This document shows positions 1 to 7,223 of a DNA stretch of 29,991 bases, one piece after another. A program made the translations under genes and the position numbers. The stretch lies in NCBI GenBank assembly GCA_043719155.1, contig JAYSUJ010000023.1, positions 1 through 29,991 on the forward strand. The letters run 5' to 3'. The stretch's first letter is position 1; every line of letters starts with the position of its first letter. The notes beneath the pieces are model-generated. The model was not told the DNA's origin. It made no database searches and was given only the letters and a program-made list of their open reading frames with translations. Source of the DNA: JBBQKQ01 sp043719155. Its GTDB lineage: Bacteria > Patescibacteriota > Minisyncoccia > Phycocordibacterales > UBA5272.

Positions 1-1162
1 TAGTTAAAGTAGCGTTGGTAGCTAAGAGATTGGTGAAGTAGGAAGTGAGAGCTGTAAAAATGGAAGTGAAGAAGTTGGTGGAAGAGGCGTTGGTTAAAGA
101 TGCATTGAAAACAAGCAAGTTTGTTACTGAAGCATTTTGGGTAACTTGATTAGTAAGAGTCGCATTTGTAAAAGTCGCATAATTATTAACAATGTTCGTA
201 ATAACCGCGTTTTGAATTGTACTACTAGCTATGGAAACATTGTTGGCAACAATGTTTGAGGTTGACAGATTTGTAACTGTTGCGTTGGAAGTGGTTGCAT
301 TATTACTTACAATGTTGGAAATTTGGGAAGTACCACTGGCATTCAAATTGGTAGTACTAAGTGAGCTTGATGTAGCGTTTGAAAAAGTTGCATTTGTCGC
401 AACGAATGAGGTAACAGCGGCTTGGAAAACAGAGAGCAACTGCGTAAATAGCGAAGAAGTTGTTGCGTTACCCAAAATAGAGTTCTGTGAATTTAAATTT
501 GTTACACTTGCATTTCCAGCATTGACCTGACCAGAGTTAAGAGTGTCTGGTGATATGGTCGGAGAAATATAGCCAAAAAACTGTGCCCCTGGGGAATAGG
601 AAACTGGCTGGGGACTATTTTGTGTAGCAGCTCCTGCTGGACCTGCAGCACCTTGTGGGCCAGCGGGTCCTTGTGGACCAGGAACAGTTCTTTCGATGAC
701 CTGATAAACGACTTTATTTATAACCTCAGTTTTGTTTACAATTTGAGGCTCTATATTCTTTAAGCTTTTAGTTATAGCGTTACTAATGAGCTGATCTGTA
801 GAATTTTGTAAAGCTTTTTTAGTAGCCTCTGATATTCCAGCCAGCCCACTAAAACCAGTACCTGAATTTTCAACTTTAACAATTTGCGGTTGGGTATTTT
901 TAACTATGGCTGCCTTGGCACCTTGATACTCACACACAACACCCTCTAATAGAAACTTATACGCACATAGTGCATTTACTTTAACAAGGTTTTGGAGTGA
1001 ACCCTGCTCATAAGTAAGCTTGCCCACAAGCTCACCTTTTGAATTCTTTAAGTAAACAGAACTTTCGGCAAAGGTACTAGAGAAGTCAACTAAAAAGTAA
1101 AAAGTAAACACAGAAAAATAAAATGCATTTTTGAAAAAAATTTTTCTGCAAGCAATATTCAT
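1..1162 (-). CDS. Secreted fibre-like surface protein, N-terminal 387 residues (runs off the left edge)
   Basis: An open frame without stops runs leftward from an ATG at 1160-1162 to the window edge. The N-terminus has a basic stretch (MNIACRKIFFK), a hydrophobic core and a likely signal-peptidase site after STFA, so the protein is exported. Around residues 160-177 there is a short collagen-like run of Gly-X-Y triplets (GPQGPAGPQGAAGPAG). After it, to the edge, comes a low-complexity region rich in Asn, Ala, Thr and Ser, with repeated NAT/NAS and TNL words, as in beta-solenoid or trimeric fibres. Known context: such repeat fibres, often ending in a peptidase S74 chaperone domain, are common in Patescibacteria, but the C-terminus is outside the window. 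A role in attachment or the cell surface is inferred. The gene is monocistronic here, with a promoter about 12 nt before the ATG. Confidence 0.8.
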   Translation of the reverse strand, partial: MNIACRKIFFKNAFYFSVFTFYFLVDFSSTFAESSVYLKNSKGELVGKLTYEQGSLQNLVKVNALCAYKFLLEGVVCEYQGAKAAIVKNTQPQIVKVENSGTGFSGLAGISEATKKALQNSTDQLISNAITKSLKNIEPQIVNKTEVINKVVYQVIERTVPGPQGPAGPQGAAGPAGAATQNSPQPVSYSPGAQFFGYISPTISPDTLNSGQVNAGNASVTNLNSQNSILGNATTSSLFTQLLSVFQAAVTSFVATNATFSNATSSSLSTTNLNASGTSQISNIVSNNATTSNATVTNLSTSNIVANNVSIASSTIQNAVITNIVNNYATFTNATLTNQVTQNASVTNLLVFNASLTNASSTNFFTSIFTALTSYFTNLLATNATLT

Positions 1163-1174
1163 AACTTGGTATTT

Positions 1175-1202
1175 AGTATAAAGGACATTTGATAAAAAAC
1201 AA
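1175..1202 (-). promoter_or_regulatory. Promoter of the surface fibre gene, very short leader
   Basis: On the minus strand TTGTTT (1197-1202) and TATACT (1175-1180) are separated by 16 nt. The -10 box ends only 12 nt before the ATG, so the transcript would have a leader of about 5 nt and no room for a Shine-Dalgarno sequence. Confidence 0.45.
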
Positions 1203-1330
1203 GTAGAATTTAGAAAAGTAATTGATGTCTTTTATTACAAATATTTGATATATAGCATAAGACTTTTTTTGAGTTATATAAAAATTAAACAAAAGTTATA
1301 CACATACATTTTATTATAAATAATGGAAAT

Positions 1331-1356
1331 AAAAAACTTGCAAGTTATTTTGCAAG
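1331..1356 (-). terminator. Rho-independent terminator of fusA
   Basis: CTTGCAA (1337-1343) pairs with TTGCAAG (1350-1356) around a 6-nt loop. On the minus strand the stem is followed by six T residues (A tract 1331-1336). It lies 25 nt past the fusA stop codon. Confidence 0.7.
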
Positions 1357-1380
1357 AATTTTTATTTTATTTTTTAAAAA

Positions 1381-3525
1381 TTATGATCTAGATTTTATGA
1401 TTTCAGCTTCAACATTTTTTGGAACAACTTCGTAATGTGAAAATTCCATAGTTGGGTTTGCACGACCTTGGGTCATAGATCTAAGTTCTGTAACATATCC
1501 GAACAACTCTGAAAGTGGAACTTTGGCTTTAATAGCTTTGTTTACACCTCTCTCTTCCATACCTTCAATTTGTCCACGTTTAGACGAAAGGTTTCCAGAA
1601 ACATCACCGTAGAACTGATCAGGAGTTACAACTTCTACGCTCATGATAGGTTCCAAGATTACAGGTTTAGCACGTTTTGCAGCTTCTCTAAATGCCTCTT
1701 GTGTTGCCAGTTTGAAAGCAATTTCCGAGGAGTCAACATCGTGGAATGAACCATCGTAAAGCTCTACCGAGATTCCTACCATTTTGTAACCCGCAAGTAC
1801 ACCTCTGTCCATAGACTCTTTTGCACCTTTTTCTACAGCTGGGATAAACTCAACCGGTATAGCTCCACCCTTAATATTATTAATAAATTCGAAATTATCA
1901 CCATCACGCTTGATATTTTTTGGCAAATCCTCTTTTAGAACACCTCTTTCAATAGGTTTCATGTTTATATAAACATGACCATATTGTCCCTTACCACCAG
2001 ACTGTTTCACATATTTACCTTCAGCCGAGCCCAGCCCCATGATGGACTCACGATACGCAACTTGTGGCTTACCAGTATTTGCCTCTACTCCAAACTCGCG
2101 CTTCATACGGTCGACAATAATCTCCAAGTGTAGCTCACCCATGCCGGCAATGGTTGTTTCACCAGTTTCCGAGTCAGACTGTATACGCAAAGATGGGTCC
2201 TCTTGTCCAAGTCTTGAAAGTGCAAAACCCATTTTTTCTTGGTCAGCTCTAGTTTTTGGCTCTATTTTAAGAGAGATAACTGGCTCAGAAGCAAAGATTT
2301 TTTCCAAAACAATAGGATGGTCTTGGTCACAAATTGTGTCTGAGGTAATAACATCTTTAAGACCTACTGCCGCAGCGATTTCTCCGGCAAAAACCTCTTT
2401 TATGTCTTCACGTTCATTGGCTTGCATTCTTACAAGACGGCCAATTCTTTCTTTGTTGCCAGTACGAGGATTGAACACATAAGAGCCAGCTGCGATTTTA
2501 CCAGAATAAACTCTAAAGAATACAAGTTGACCAATATAAGGGTCACTCATCATCTTAAATGCTAGGGCAGTGAAAGGCTCATTGTCGTCTGGGTTCCTTA
2601 CCTCTACTGCCTCTGTATCAGGATTTGTACCTTTTATGGCAGGTACATCTTTTGGACAAGGCAAATAGTCTACAACAGCATCGAGAACAAGCTGCACACC
2701 TTTGTTTTTTAGCGCTGAGCCACAGAAAACTGGGAAAAACTTTGTATCAATAACTGCTTTTCTTATGGCCGCCTTTATCTCTTCTTGTGTAAAAGTACTA
2801 CCATCTAGATATTTCATCATCATGTCCTCGTCTGTTTCTGCCACCTTCTCAATCATTTCAACTCGAAGCTTGTTTGCCTCGTCCAGACAGTCTGCAGGAA
2901 CATCCTTTTCTATGACATTGATACCCATTTCACCCTCAAAATAAAAGGCTTTCATTTTTATCAAGTCGATAATACCTTCAAATTTATCTTCTAGCCCAAT
3001 TGGCATTTGCACACGCGCAGCTCTTTTATCAAGTCTTTCTAAAATAGACTTATAAGATTTGTCAAATGAGGCACCTGTACGGTCAAGCTTATTTATGAAA
3101 CAAATTCTTGGTACATGATATCTCTCAGACTGTCTCCACACAGTTTCAGTTTGTGGCTCAGCTCCGGCAACACCGTCAAAACAAACGATGGCACCGTCAA
3201 GTACACGAAGAGATCGTTCTACCTCAATAGTAAAGTCCACGTGTCCAGGGGTGTCAATGATGTTAAATCTATGTTTTGCAGTCTTGTTGCCAATAGAGTG
3301 TGTCGGTGTCCAAAAGCATGTAATTGCAGCCGCAGTAATTGTGATACCTCTTTCCTTTTCTTGCTCCATCCAGTCAGTTGTTGCCTCTCCGTTGTGTACC
3401 TCACCAATTTTGTGAGACATCCCTGTATAGTACAAAATGCGCTCTGATGTTGTAGTTTTACCAGCGTCAATATGGGCGATGATACCAAAGTTTCGAACTT
3501 TCTCTAATGGGTAATCTCTTTGCAT
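1381..3525 (-). CDS. fusA: Elongation factor G
   Basis: A 714-residue translational GTPase that drives ribosomal translocation and, with RRF, ribosome recycling. The G domain shows the P-loop AHIDAGKT (residues 17-24), DTPGH (91-95) and NKLD (145-148). Domain II, and the C-terminal domains III-V with GMGELHLEI and the RGQIEGME stretch, follow in normal order. The length matches the family (about 690-720). The start MQRDYPLEKVRNFGIIAHIDAGKT fits the usual N-terminus. No Shine-Dalgarno is visible just upstream. In most bacteria fusA follows rpsG directly in the str operon. Here rpsG is upstream on the same strand, but two unrelated genes and three terminators stand between them, so fusA must have its own promoter. 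Confidence 0.98.
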   Translation of the reverse strand: MQRDYPLEKVRNFGIIAHIDAGKTTTSERILYYTGMSHKIGEVHNGEATTDWMEQEKERGITITAAAITCFWTPTHSIGNKTAKHRFNIIDTPGHVDFTIEVERSLRVLDGAIVCFDGVAGAEPQTETVWRQSERYHVPRICFINKLDRTGASFDKSYKSILERLDKRAARVQMPIGLEDKFEGIIDLIKMKAFYFEGEMGINVIEKDVPADCLDEANKLRVEMIEKVAETDEDMMMKYLDGSTFTQEEIKAAIRKAVIDTKFFPVFCGSALKNKGVQLVLDAVVDYLPCPKDVPAIKGTNPDTEAVEVRNPDDNEPFTALAFKMMSDPYIGQLVFFRVYSGKIAAGSYVFNPRTGNKERIGRLVRMQANEREDIKEVFAGEIAAAVGLKDVITSDTICDQDHPIVLEKIFASEPVISLKIEPKTRADQEKMGFALSRLGQEDPSLRIQSDSETGETTIAGMGELHLEIIVDRMKREFGVEANTGKPQVAYRESIMGLGSAEGKYVKQSGGKGQYGHVYINMKPIERGVLKEDLPKNIKRDGDNFEFINNIKGGAIPVEFIPAVEKGAKESMDRGVLAGYKMVGISVELYDGSFHDVDSSEIAFKLATQEAFREAAKRAKPVILEPIMSVEVVTPDQFYGDVSGNLSSKRGQIEGMEERGVNKAIKAKVPLSELFGYVTELRSMTQGRANPTMEFSHYEVVPKNVEAEIIKSRS

Positions 3526-3597
3526 ACTTGTTTATTTATTGTTTTTATTTTTTAAAATGATAGCTACAATTCTAACACAGAACTAAATTTTATGCCA

Positions 3598-3629
3598 GAA
3601 AAAAGACCCACACTTTTAAGTGCAGGCCT
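3598..3629 (-). terminator. Terminator of the 195-aa membrane protein gene
   Basis: The minus strand forms a roughly 10-bp stem with G-U pairs around the palindromic core CACTTTTAAGTG (3611-3622), followed by CTTTTTT. It isolates this unit from fusA. Confidence 0.55.
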
Positions 3630-3656
3630 AGTAAGTTCTTGAGATAGCTTCAGACT

Positions 3657-4244
3657 TTATCTTGCGAGAACTACGCGAATCAAATCTTTCACCGCGTAAT
3701 ACTCTGGGTTGAACAAGAGCTTGATGCTCTCACCCATGTTTGCCATAAAGAAGATGAAAGCGATTAGCCCTACTACTGCGGGGCAAACACCAACAAGAAA
3801 GAAGTAGGCTTCACTGTCACTCTTTGAGTGTTGAGTTGTCTCACCCCATGCGTGATTAAGAAACAAGTGGGCAACAACAGCAGCAATTATCCAACCAAGC
3901 GAAAACATCAGGTTTCCAATTGCTTGCCCGTATTGCTGGCGCACCATAATGCGCCACACTTCGGGAGCCACACTTTTGATGTGCTTTTCCATGTACATGA
4001 CAGCTTCTTCCACTTTGTTGATGGCTTTGTCAGCAACATCTGCAGTGGTTTTTTGACTTCTTTTCAGATCTATTTCTGGCGTTACCGGCTTTTCACTTTC
4101 AAGTCCAAAGCTTTTTGCCAACAGCTCTATCCCTTGTTTCACATCCGGCGAAAGCTGCACTGGTGCTTGTGGCGCCTGTGCACTTGCCAGTTGCGAGAAA
4201 AAGAAGAGGGTTGAGGCAAAAATAAGTACAAATGGATTTTTCAT
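3657..4244 (-). CDS. Small exported/membrane protein of unknown function (195 aa)
   Basis: I do not recognise the family. Residues 1-22 form a signal peptide with a likely cut after ASA. A polar helical segment follows (about 25-105, including an amphipathic stretch VADKAINKVEEAVMYMEKH). Two membrane helices come next (about 112-132, NLMFSLGWIIAAVVAHLFL; about 147-170, FFLVGVCPAVVGLIAFIFF), then a basic C-terminus. It is visibly richer in G+C and uses more C/G-ending codons than fusA and rpsG. It has its own TATAAT promoter, a GGAG Shine-Dalgarno sequence before the ATG and its own terminator. It sits with the next gene between rpsG and fusA, which suggests a later insertion into the str gene group. 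No function is proposed. Confidence 0.8.
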   Translation of the reverse strand: MKNPFVLIFASTLFFFSQLASAQAPQAPVQLSPDVKQGIELLAKSFGLESEKPVTPEIDLKRSQKTTADVADKAINKVEEAVMYMEKHIKSVAPEVWRIMVRQQYGQAIGNLMFSLGWIIAAVVAHLFLNHAWGETTQHSKSDSEAYFFLVGVCPAVVGLIAFIFFMANMGESIKLLFNPEYYAVKDLIRVVLAR

Positions 4245-4317
4245 CTAAGATCTCCAGAACTTTAGCAGAGAACGGACTATTCCACGCTCTGCACAAAACC
4301 CTTAAAGATACAAGCGT

Positions 4318-4346
4318 ATTATACAATAAACAATATTAAAGTACAA
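4318..4346 (-). promoter_or_regulatory. Promoter of the 195-aa gene, with leader hairpin
   Basis: On the minus strand TTGTAC (4341-4346), a 17-nt spacer and a perfect TATAAT (4318-4323). The leader holds an inverted repeat GCAGAG/CTCTGC (4287-4292 and 4265-4270) and GGAG before the ATG. Confidence 0.6.
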
Positions 4347-4359
4347 TATTTTTAAATAG

Positions 4360-4389
4360 CATAAAGGACGGCTCGCATGCGAGCCGTCC
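4360..4389 (-). terminator. 24-bp palindromic terminator of the lipoprotein gene
   Basis: Positions 4366-4389 are a perfect palindrome (GGACGGCTCGCA and its complement, 12 bp per arm). On the minus strand it is followed by TTTAT. It lies just past the stop codon of the 136-aa gene and is much richer in G+C than its surroundings. Confidence 0.7.
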
Positions 4390-4404
4390 AACCTCAATTG
4401 ACTG

Positions 4405-4815
4405 TTAGTTGAAAGTGTAGGTAGTCTCCCCAAACTTCCACCACCAATGTTCACCAACTTTGAGAGAAGATTTCTCTCCACCAAAAGTTGATGTAGTTAC
4501 CAAGAAGTCCTCCCGGAGAGAGACAACAACTTTGTCGCCTTCTTCCATTAGTCGACAAGCACTGAAAGGGGACTGACCCCTCCAGTTACCTTTGTCTGCC
4601 GCCACAGCCCGAAACCTATGGACATTACCATCTGGTGCCTTGACTGAAAAGCCACAGACATCAGACTTTTGAACGACATTGCGTCTTTGAGTCACCTCTT
4701 TCAACTTTGACACAGCAGCAGCAAAGGTTTTACCCTCGACTTCTACGCGTGTAAATTCTGTGGAACTGCAGCCACCCATTAAGGTAGCTGTTAAAGTAAA
4801 GACTAAATGTTTCAT
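4405..4815 (-). CDS. Small lipoprotein of unknown function (136 aa)
   Basis: The N-terminus MKHLVFTLTATLMGGCSS is a lipoprotein signal with lipobox LMGGC, so Cys16 would be lipidated and the mature protein anchored on the outer face of the membrane. The mature part (about 120 aa) looks like a small beta-rich domain, with VCGFSVKAPDGNVHRFRAVAA and a Trp-rich end (EHWWWKFGETTYTFN). I do not recognise the family. A strong promoter (TTGACT, 17 nt, TAAAAT) and AAGGA 8 nt before the ATG precede it, and a perfect 24-bp palindrome follows it. Base composition is richer in G+C than the flanking ribosomal genes. It lies in tandem with the 195-aa gene, but each has its own promoter and terminator, so they are independent units rather than an operon. 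Confidence 0.8.
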   Translation of the reverse strand: MKHLVFTLTATLMGGCSSTEFTRVEVEGKTFAAAVSKLKEVTQRRNVVQKSDVCGFSVKAPDGNVHRFRAVAADKGNWRGQSPFSACRLMEEGDKVVVSLREDFLVTTSTFGGEKSSLKVGEHWWWKFGETTYTFN

Positions 4816-4844
4816 CAGTTTTTTCCTTGGTTTGAGGTGTGTGT

Positions 4845-4873
4845 ATTTTATTATTTTTTAGTTCGCAAGTCAA
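4845..4873 (-). promoter_or_regulatory. Strong sigma70-type promoter of the lipoprotein gene
   Basis: On the minus strand TTGACT (4868-4873), exactly 17 nt, then TAAAAT (4845-4850). AAGGA lies 8 nt before the ATG, so leader and Shine-Dalgarno are conventional, unlike most native genes here. Confidence 0.7.
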
Positions 4874-4894
4874 TAGTAAAGCCTGCTCAGCAAT

Positions 4895-4923
4895 AAAAAA
4901 CACTTATTTTATAAGTGTTTTTT
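4895..4923 (-). terminator. Terminator of rpsG
   Basis: A 13-bp perfect stem (4895-4907 with 4911-4923) around a TTT loop, with six A on one side and six T on the other. It lies 28 nt past the rpsG stop codon. Confidence 0.85.
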
Positions 4924-4924
4924 A

Positions 4925-4940
4925 TGTTTCACATGTAACT
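4925..4940. promoter_or_regulatory. Weak parS-like site (TGTTTCACATGTAACT)
   Basis: Three mismatches from the ParB site TGTTTCACGTGAAACA. It lies between the rpsG stop codon and the rpsG terminator. It is the outlying member of the group clustered in cca at 7224-8683. Confidence 0.35.
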
Positions 4941-4950
4941 TTGCTGAAAA

Positions 4951-5418
4951 TTACCAGGTAAAGTGTGCAAAAGCCTTGTTTGCGTCTGCCATTCTGTGTA
5001 CATCTTCCTTCTTTTTCACCGCTGTACCCTCTCCTTTGTAGCCAAGAGTTAGCTCTTCTTCTAGCTTTTCTGCCATTGGTTTACCTTTTTTACCTCTTGA
5101 GGCTTCGATTATCCACCTAAGAGATAATTGTACTCGTCTTTCTGGGCGTACTTCTCGGGGAACCTGGTAGTTTGCACCACCGATTCGTCTTGAACGTACC
5201 TCCATAACTGGAGAACAGTTTTCTACAACTTTCTTAAATAATTCCAATCCTGGAACAGCTAGCTTTTTACTAGCATTTTCCAAAGCCGTGTAAACAATTG
5301 CTTCTGCATTACTTTTTTTACCATCCCACATAATGTAGTTGATAAACTTACTAATTTCAGGTGAGTTGTAAACTCTGTCTGCCTTCACTATATTACGATT
5401 TTTGACTTTTCTTCGCAT
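4951..5418 (-). CDS. rpsG: 30S ribosomal protein S7 (uS7)
   Basis: A 155-residue primary binder of the 3' major domain of 16S rRNA that nucleates assembly of the small-subunit head. The family pattern is complete: a basic N-terminus MRRKVKNR, the stretch ending SRRIGGANYQVPREV, then RRVQLSLRWIIEASR and the typical C-terminal VHRMADANKAFAHFTW. Length is normal (about 156). rpsL (S12), usually just upstream, is absent: the upstream gene is an unknown membrane protein. A strong terminator follows, so rpsG is uncoupled from fusA. No strong Shine-Dalgarno is visible; a purine stretch GAGAAG lies somewhat far upstream. Confidence 0.98.
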   Translation of the reverse strand: MRRKVKNRNIVKADRVYNSPEISKFINYIMWDGKKSNAEAIVYTALENASKKLAVPGLELFKKVVENCSPVMEVRSRRIGGANYQVPREVRPERRVQLSLRWIIEASRGKKGKPMAEKLEEELTLGYKGEGTAVKKKEDVHRMADANKAFAHFTW

Positions 5419-5524
5419 AATTTTCTATTTCTTCTCAAGCTCTCTAAAGCTTAATACTAATTTTATTTCTTATAATAGATTCTAATAAATTAGATCTTTA
5501 CCTTGATTATAACACGAAATAAAA

Positions 5525-6238
5525 CTATTGACTAGCACTTACAACGTTTATTATTTTATCAAGGGAGGATCTGTAGATGTAGACCTTGCCAGCAGCAACA
5601 TAGCTCAACACATTGTCACCAACCTCTATGCCTTTAAAAAGTGGATTTTGGAAAATCTCGGACTTTTCACTTTGTATTATGTAAACTTTTGGTGTTTCAT
5701 TGAAAGGCAGTAAAACATGGGCAGAAACTTTTTGCACAATATCAGTATTTCCAACAGCAATATAGGCATAGGCAGCATAGGTAGAAAGTCCAACAAATAT
5801 AAATAGAGATAGATAGAGACTAGTAGTAACCAGATGACGTTTATAAGTAGTTAGAAAAACTTTAAAAGAATTTGAGAGTCCCTTACTTAACACCTTACGA
5901 TGCTTGCTATTCTTAGCAGTTACTTTTATAGTGTCAACCTCATCTAAAACAACAGTTTTAAGTGAATTTGCACTCTTTCTTAGGGTTTTTTTGGGCTTTG
6001 TACCCTTGTGTACTTTTGGAATATCTGTTTCGCTCAAAATTACTTGTTTTAAAGCAACTTTTTTTTGCATTGGGATCAAGAGAGAAACTTCATCCTTCTC
6101 TTTCTCATTCTCTTTTTTTTCGTCTTTCACTTTGTTTAGTTGTTTAGGTCTATACGAAGCAATGTTTTTTTCCAAAGCAAAAACGATCTTATCTGCTTCA
6201 ATCTTTTTTAAGTTTTGCTTATTTACTTGTTTGTTCAT
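5525..6238 (-). CDS. Membrane-anchored protein of unknown function (237 aa)
   Basis: Not a family I recognise. Residues 1-130 are highly basic and low in hydrophobics (many K/E), probably a disordered cytoplasmic region. One membrane helix follows at about 137-160 (LYLSLFIFVGLSTYAAYAYIA). A C-terminal domain of about 75 residues, predicted outside the membrane, ends with a compact beta-like segment (IEVGDNVLSYVAAGKVYIYRSS). The layout is that of a type II bitopic protein. It lies upstream of rpsG on the same strand, where rpsL would usually be. A TATACT box (+ strand AGTATA, 6247-6252) ends 8 nt before the ATG, so the mRNA is probably leaderless. Confidence 0.75.
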   Translation of the reverse strand: MNKQVNKQNLKKIEADKIVFALEKNIASYRPKQLNKVKDEKKENEKEKDEVSLLIPMQKKVALKQVILSETDIPKVHKGTKPKKTLRKSANSLKTVVLDEVDTIKVTAKNSKHRKVLSKGLSNSFKVFLTTYKRHLVTTSLYLSLFIFVGLSTYAAYAYIAVGNTDIVQKVSAHVLLPFNETPKVYIIQSEKSEIFQNPLFKGIEVGDNVLSYVAAGKVYIYRSSLDKIINVVSASQ

Positions 6239-6246
6239 CTAAAACT

Positions 6247-6252
6247 AGTATA
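6247..6252 (-). promoter_or_regulatory. -10 box of the 237-aa gene, leaderless spacing
   Basis: Minus-strand TATACT ends 8 nt before the ATG at 6238, which places the expected transcription start at or next to the start codon. The -35 region is only a T-rich stretch. Confidence 0.4.
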
Positions 6253-6287
6253 ACCTAAAAGAGTTTTTAAAAAAGAAAGAAATTCAC

Positions 6288-6296
6288 TTATCCACA
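6288..6296 (+). promoter_or_regulatory. DnaA box (TTATCCACA)
   Basis: An exact match to the strong DnaA box, in the gap between the 237-aa gene and tRNA-Gly. A single 9-mer can occur by chance, but three more boxes lie about 650 nt away. Confidence 0.4.
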
Positions 6297-6311
6297 ATCT
6301 GTTTAAATATG

Positions 6312-6382
6312 TGCGGCGCTAGGGAATCGAACCCTAATCCACTGCTTGGAAGGCAGTCATTTTACCACTAAACTAGCACCGC
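6312..6382 (-). tRNA. tRNA-Gly (anticodon TCC)
   Basis: A cloverleaf reads on the minus strand. Acceptor arms GCGGTGC and GCGCCGC pair (one G-U). The anticodon arm CTGCC-TTCCAAG gives TCC, reading GGA and possibly all GGN. The T arm contains GGTTCGATTCC. The discriminator base is A, as in tRNAs served by the alpha2-type glycyl-tRNA synthetase. CCA is not encoded, so the CCA-adding enzyme at 7232 is needed. Length is 71 nt. Confidence 0.95.
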
Positions 6383-6419
6383 ATTAAGTCAATTTTAGCA
6401 CGTATCAGTTTTTTTGCAA

Positions 6420-6878
6420 CTAAAAAATTTCTAAATTATCTAAAAATGTAACCTTTTCTAAAGTATTGTCTTTGTTTAGAGTAACCCCGAGAAATGCAAT
6501 TTTAAACTTTCCCTGAGGATTCCCTTGCGTTTTAAAGAAAGTAAGTGCATAGACCTCTCCCATTCTAGCAACTTTCCTAAGTTTTCTTGCATTCATGTTT
6601 TCTTCAGCTCGTACAAACATACTTTGACTTGTTTTTACTTCTGAAATATATAAAGTATCTTTATAGAAGCTTATAATATCAACCTCACCTAGTCTGGTTC
6701 TAAAGTTTCTTTCTAAAATCTGATGTCCTTTATCAACTAAGAAGGTCATCGCAAAGTCTTCACCTAGCTTGCCAATGTAGCCATTATGAGTTTTTAAACT
6801 GTTTATATACATTTTATCAAAAGTTATCTTAAATTCCTTTTTAGTAAGTTGCATAGAAATGTCTATATAATATAGCAT
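6420..6878 (-). CDS. YraN/UPF0102-family putative endonuclease
   Basis: The core from about residue 33 matches the UPF0102 (YraN) fold, a small Holliday-junction-resolvase-like nuclease domain. It has LGEDFAMTFLVDKGHQILERNFR, then GEVDIIS, then the ISEVKTS strand that carries the catalytic E-x-K of PD-(D/E)XK enzymes. The function in bacteria is not well established; DNA processing is assumed from the fold. Full-length YraN proteins are about 115-130 aa and this frame is 152. The ATG at residue 9 (6854) or residue 23 is therefore a plausible true start, and a 13-bp AT palindrome (6863-6875) lies between the first two candidates. It is the last leftward gene before the point where transcription diverges. 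Confidence 0.8.
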   Translation of the reverse strand: MLYYIDISMQLTKKEFKITFDKMYINSLKTHNGYIGKLGEDFAMTFLVDKGHQILERNFRTRLGEVDIISFYKDTLYISEVKTSQSMFVRAEENMNARKLRKVARMGEVYALTFFKTQGNPQGKFKIAFLGVTLNKDNTLEKVTFLDNLEIF

Positions 6879-7028
6879 TTTTTTAATTTAAAAGACATGA
6901 AACTTGTTAGTGGAATCTTTAAAAGACATTAGTTATACACATATACACATAGTTATCCACAATTTTTATTTATGAATTCTTACTAGTTGTTTGCCAGAAC
7001 TAGACAAATTAGTTATAATTACAATACA
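6879..7028. other. AT-rich divergence point with DnaA boxes: candidate replication origin
   Basis: This gap separates a leftward gene block (1-6878, all on the minus strand) from a mostly rightward block. It contains TTATACACA (6933-6941), ATATACACA (6941-6949) and TTATCCACA (6953-6961) in the same orientation, two TAAAAGACAT motifs (6889-6898, 6920-6929), an inverted repeat CTAGTT/AACTAG (6983-6988, 6998-7003) and long A/T runs. The seven parS-like sites in cca start 195 nt downstream. An oriC role is inferred; no dnaA gene is in the window. Confidence 0.4.
6933..6961 (+). promoter_or_regulatory. Cluster of three DnaA-box-like 9-mers
   Basis: TTATACACA and TTATCCACA both fit TTATNCACA; the middle ATATACACA is one base off. 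They follow head to tail at 8-12 nt steps, in intergenic DNA. Confidence 0.5.
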
Positions 7029-7099
7029 GCGGAATTAGTTTAGTGGTAAAATACGTCCTTGCCAAGGATGAGATACGAGTTCGATTCTCGTATTCCGCA
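7029..7099 (+). tRNA. tRNA-Gly (anticodon GCC)
   Basis: Acceptor GCGGAAT pairs with ATTCCGC. The anticodon loop TTGCCAA gives GCC, reading GGC/GGU. The T arm is ACGAG-TTCGATT-CTCGT. The discriminator is A and CCA is not encoded. Length is 71 nt. It is the first rightward gene after the candidate origin. Confidence 0.96.
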
Positions 7100-7130
7100 C
7101 AAGAACGATTTGTGATATAATTTAGTAATC

Positions 7131-7202
7131 GCACTCGTAGTGAAATGGATATCACATCGGTCTTCGGAACCGCTATTTCAGGTTCGAATCCTGACGAGTG
7201 CA
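7131..7202 (+). tRNA. tRNA-Arg (anticodon TCG)
   Basis: Acceptor GCACTCG pairs with CGAGTGC. The anticodon loop CTTCGGA gives TCG, reading CGA and probably other CGN codons. The T arm TCAGG-TTCGAAT-CCTGA is perfect. The discriminator is A and CCA is absent. Codon CGT is common in nearby genes, so this tRNA is likely in regular use. Confidence 0.95.
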
Positions 7203-7223
7203 CTAGTCTGTTACATAATACAC

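Noticed and set aside
231..530. Plus-strand open frame opposite the surface fibre gene
   Set aside because: The minus-strand reading has a signal peptide, collagen-like triplets and repeats; the plus-strand frame is their mirror.
2039..2482. Long plus-strand open frame opposite fusA
   Set aside because: It is an antisense shadow of a highly conserved gene, with no start signals or recognisable protein.
3236..3245. CACGTG core in fusA that resembles the centre of parS
   Set aside because: The flanks (GTC...TCC) do not match the TTTCAC/GTGAAA arms; it is ordinary coding sequence.
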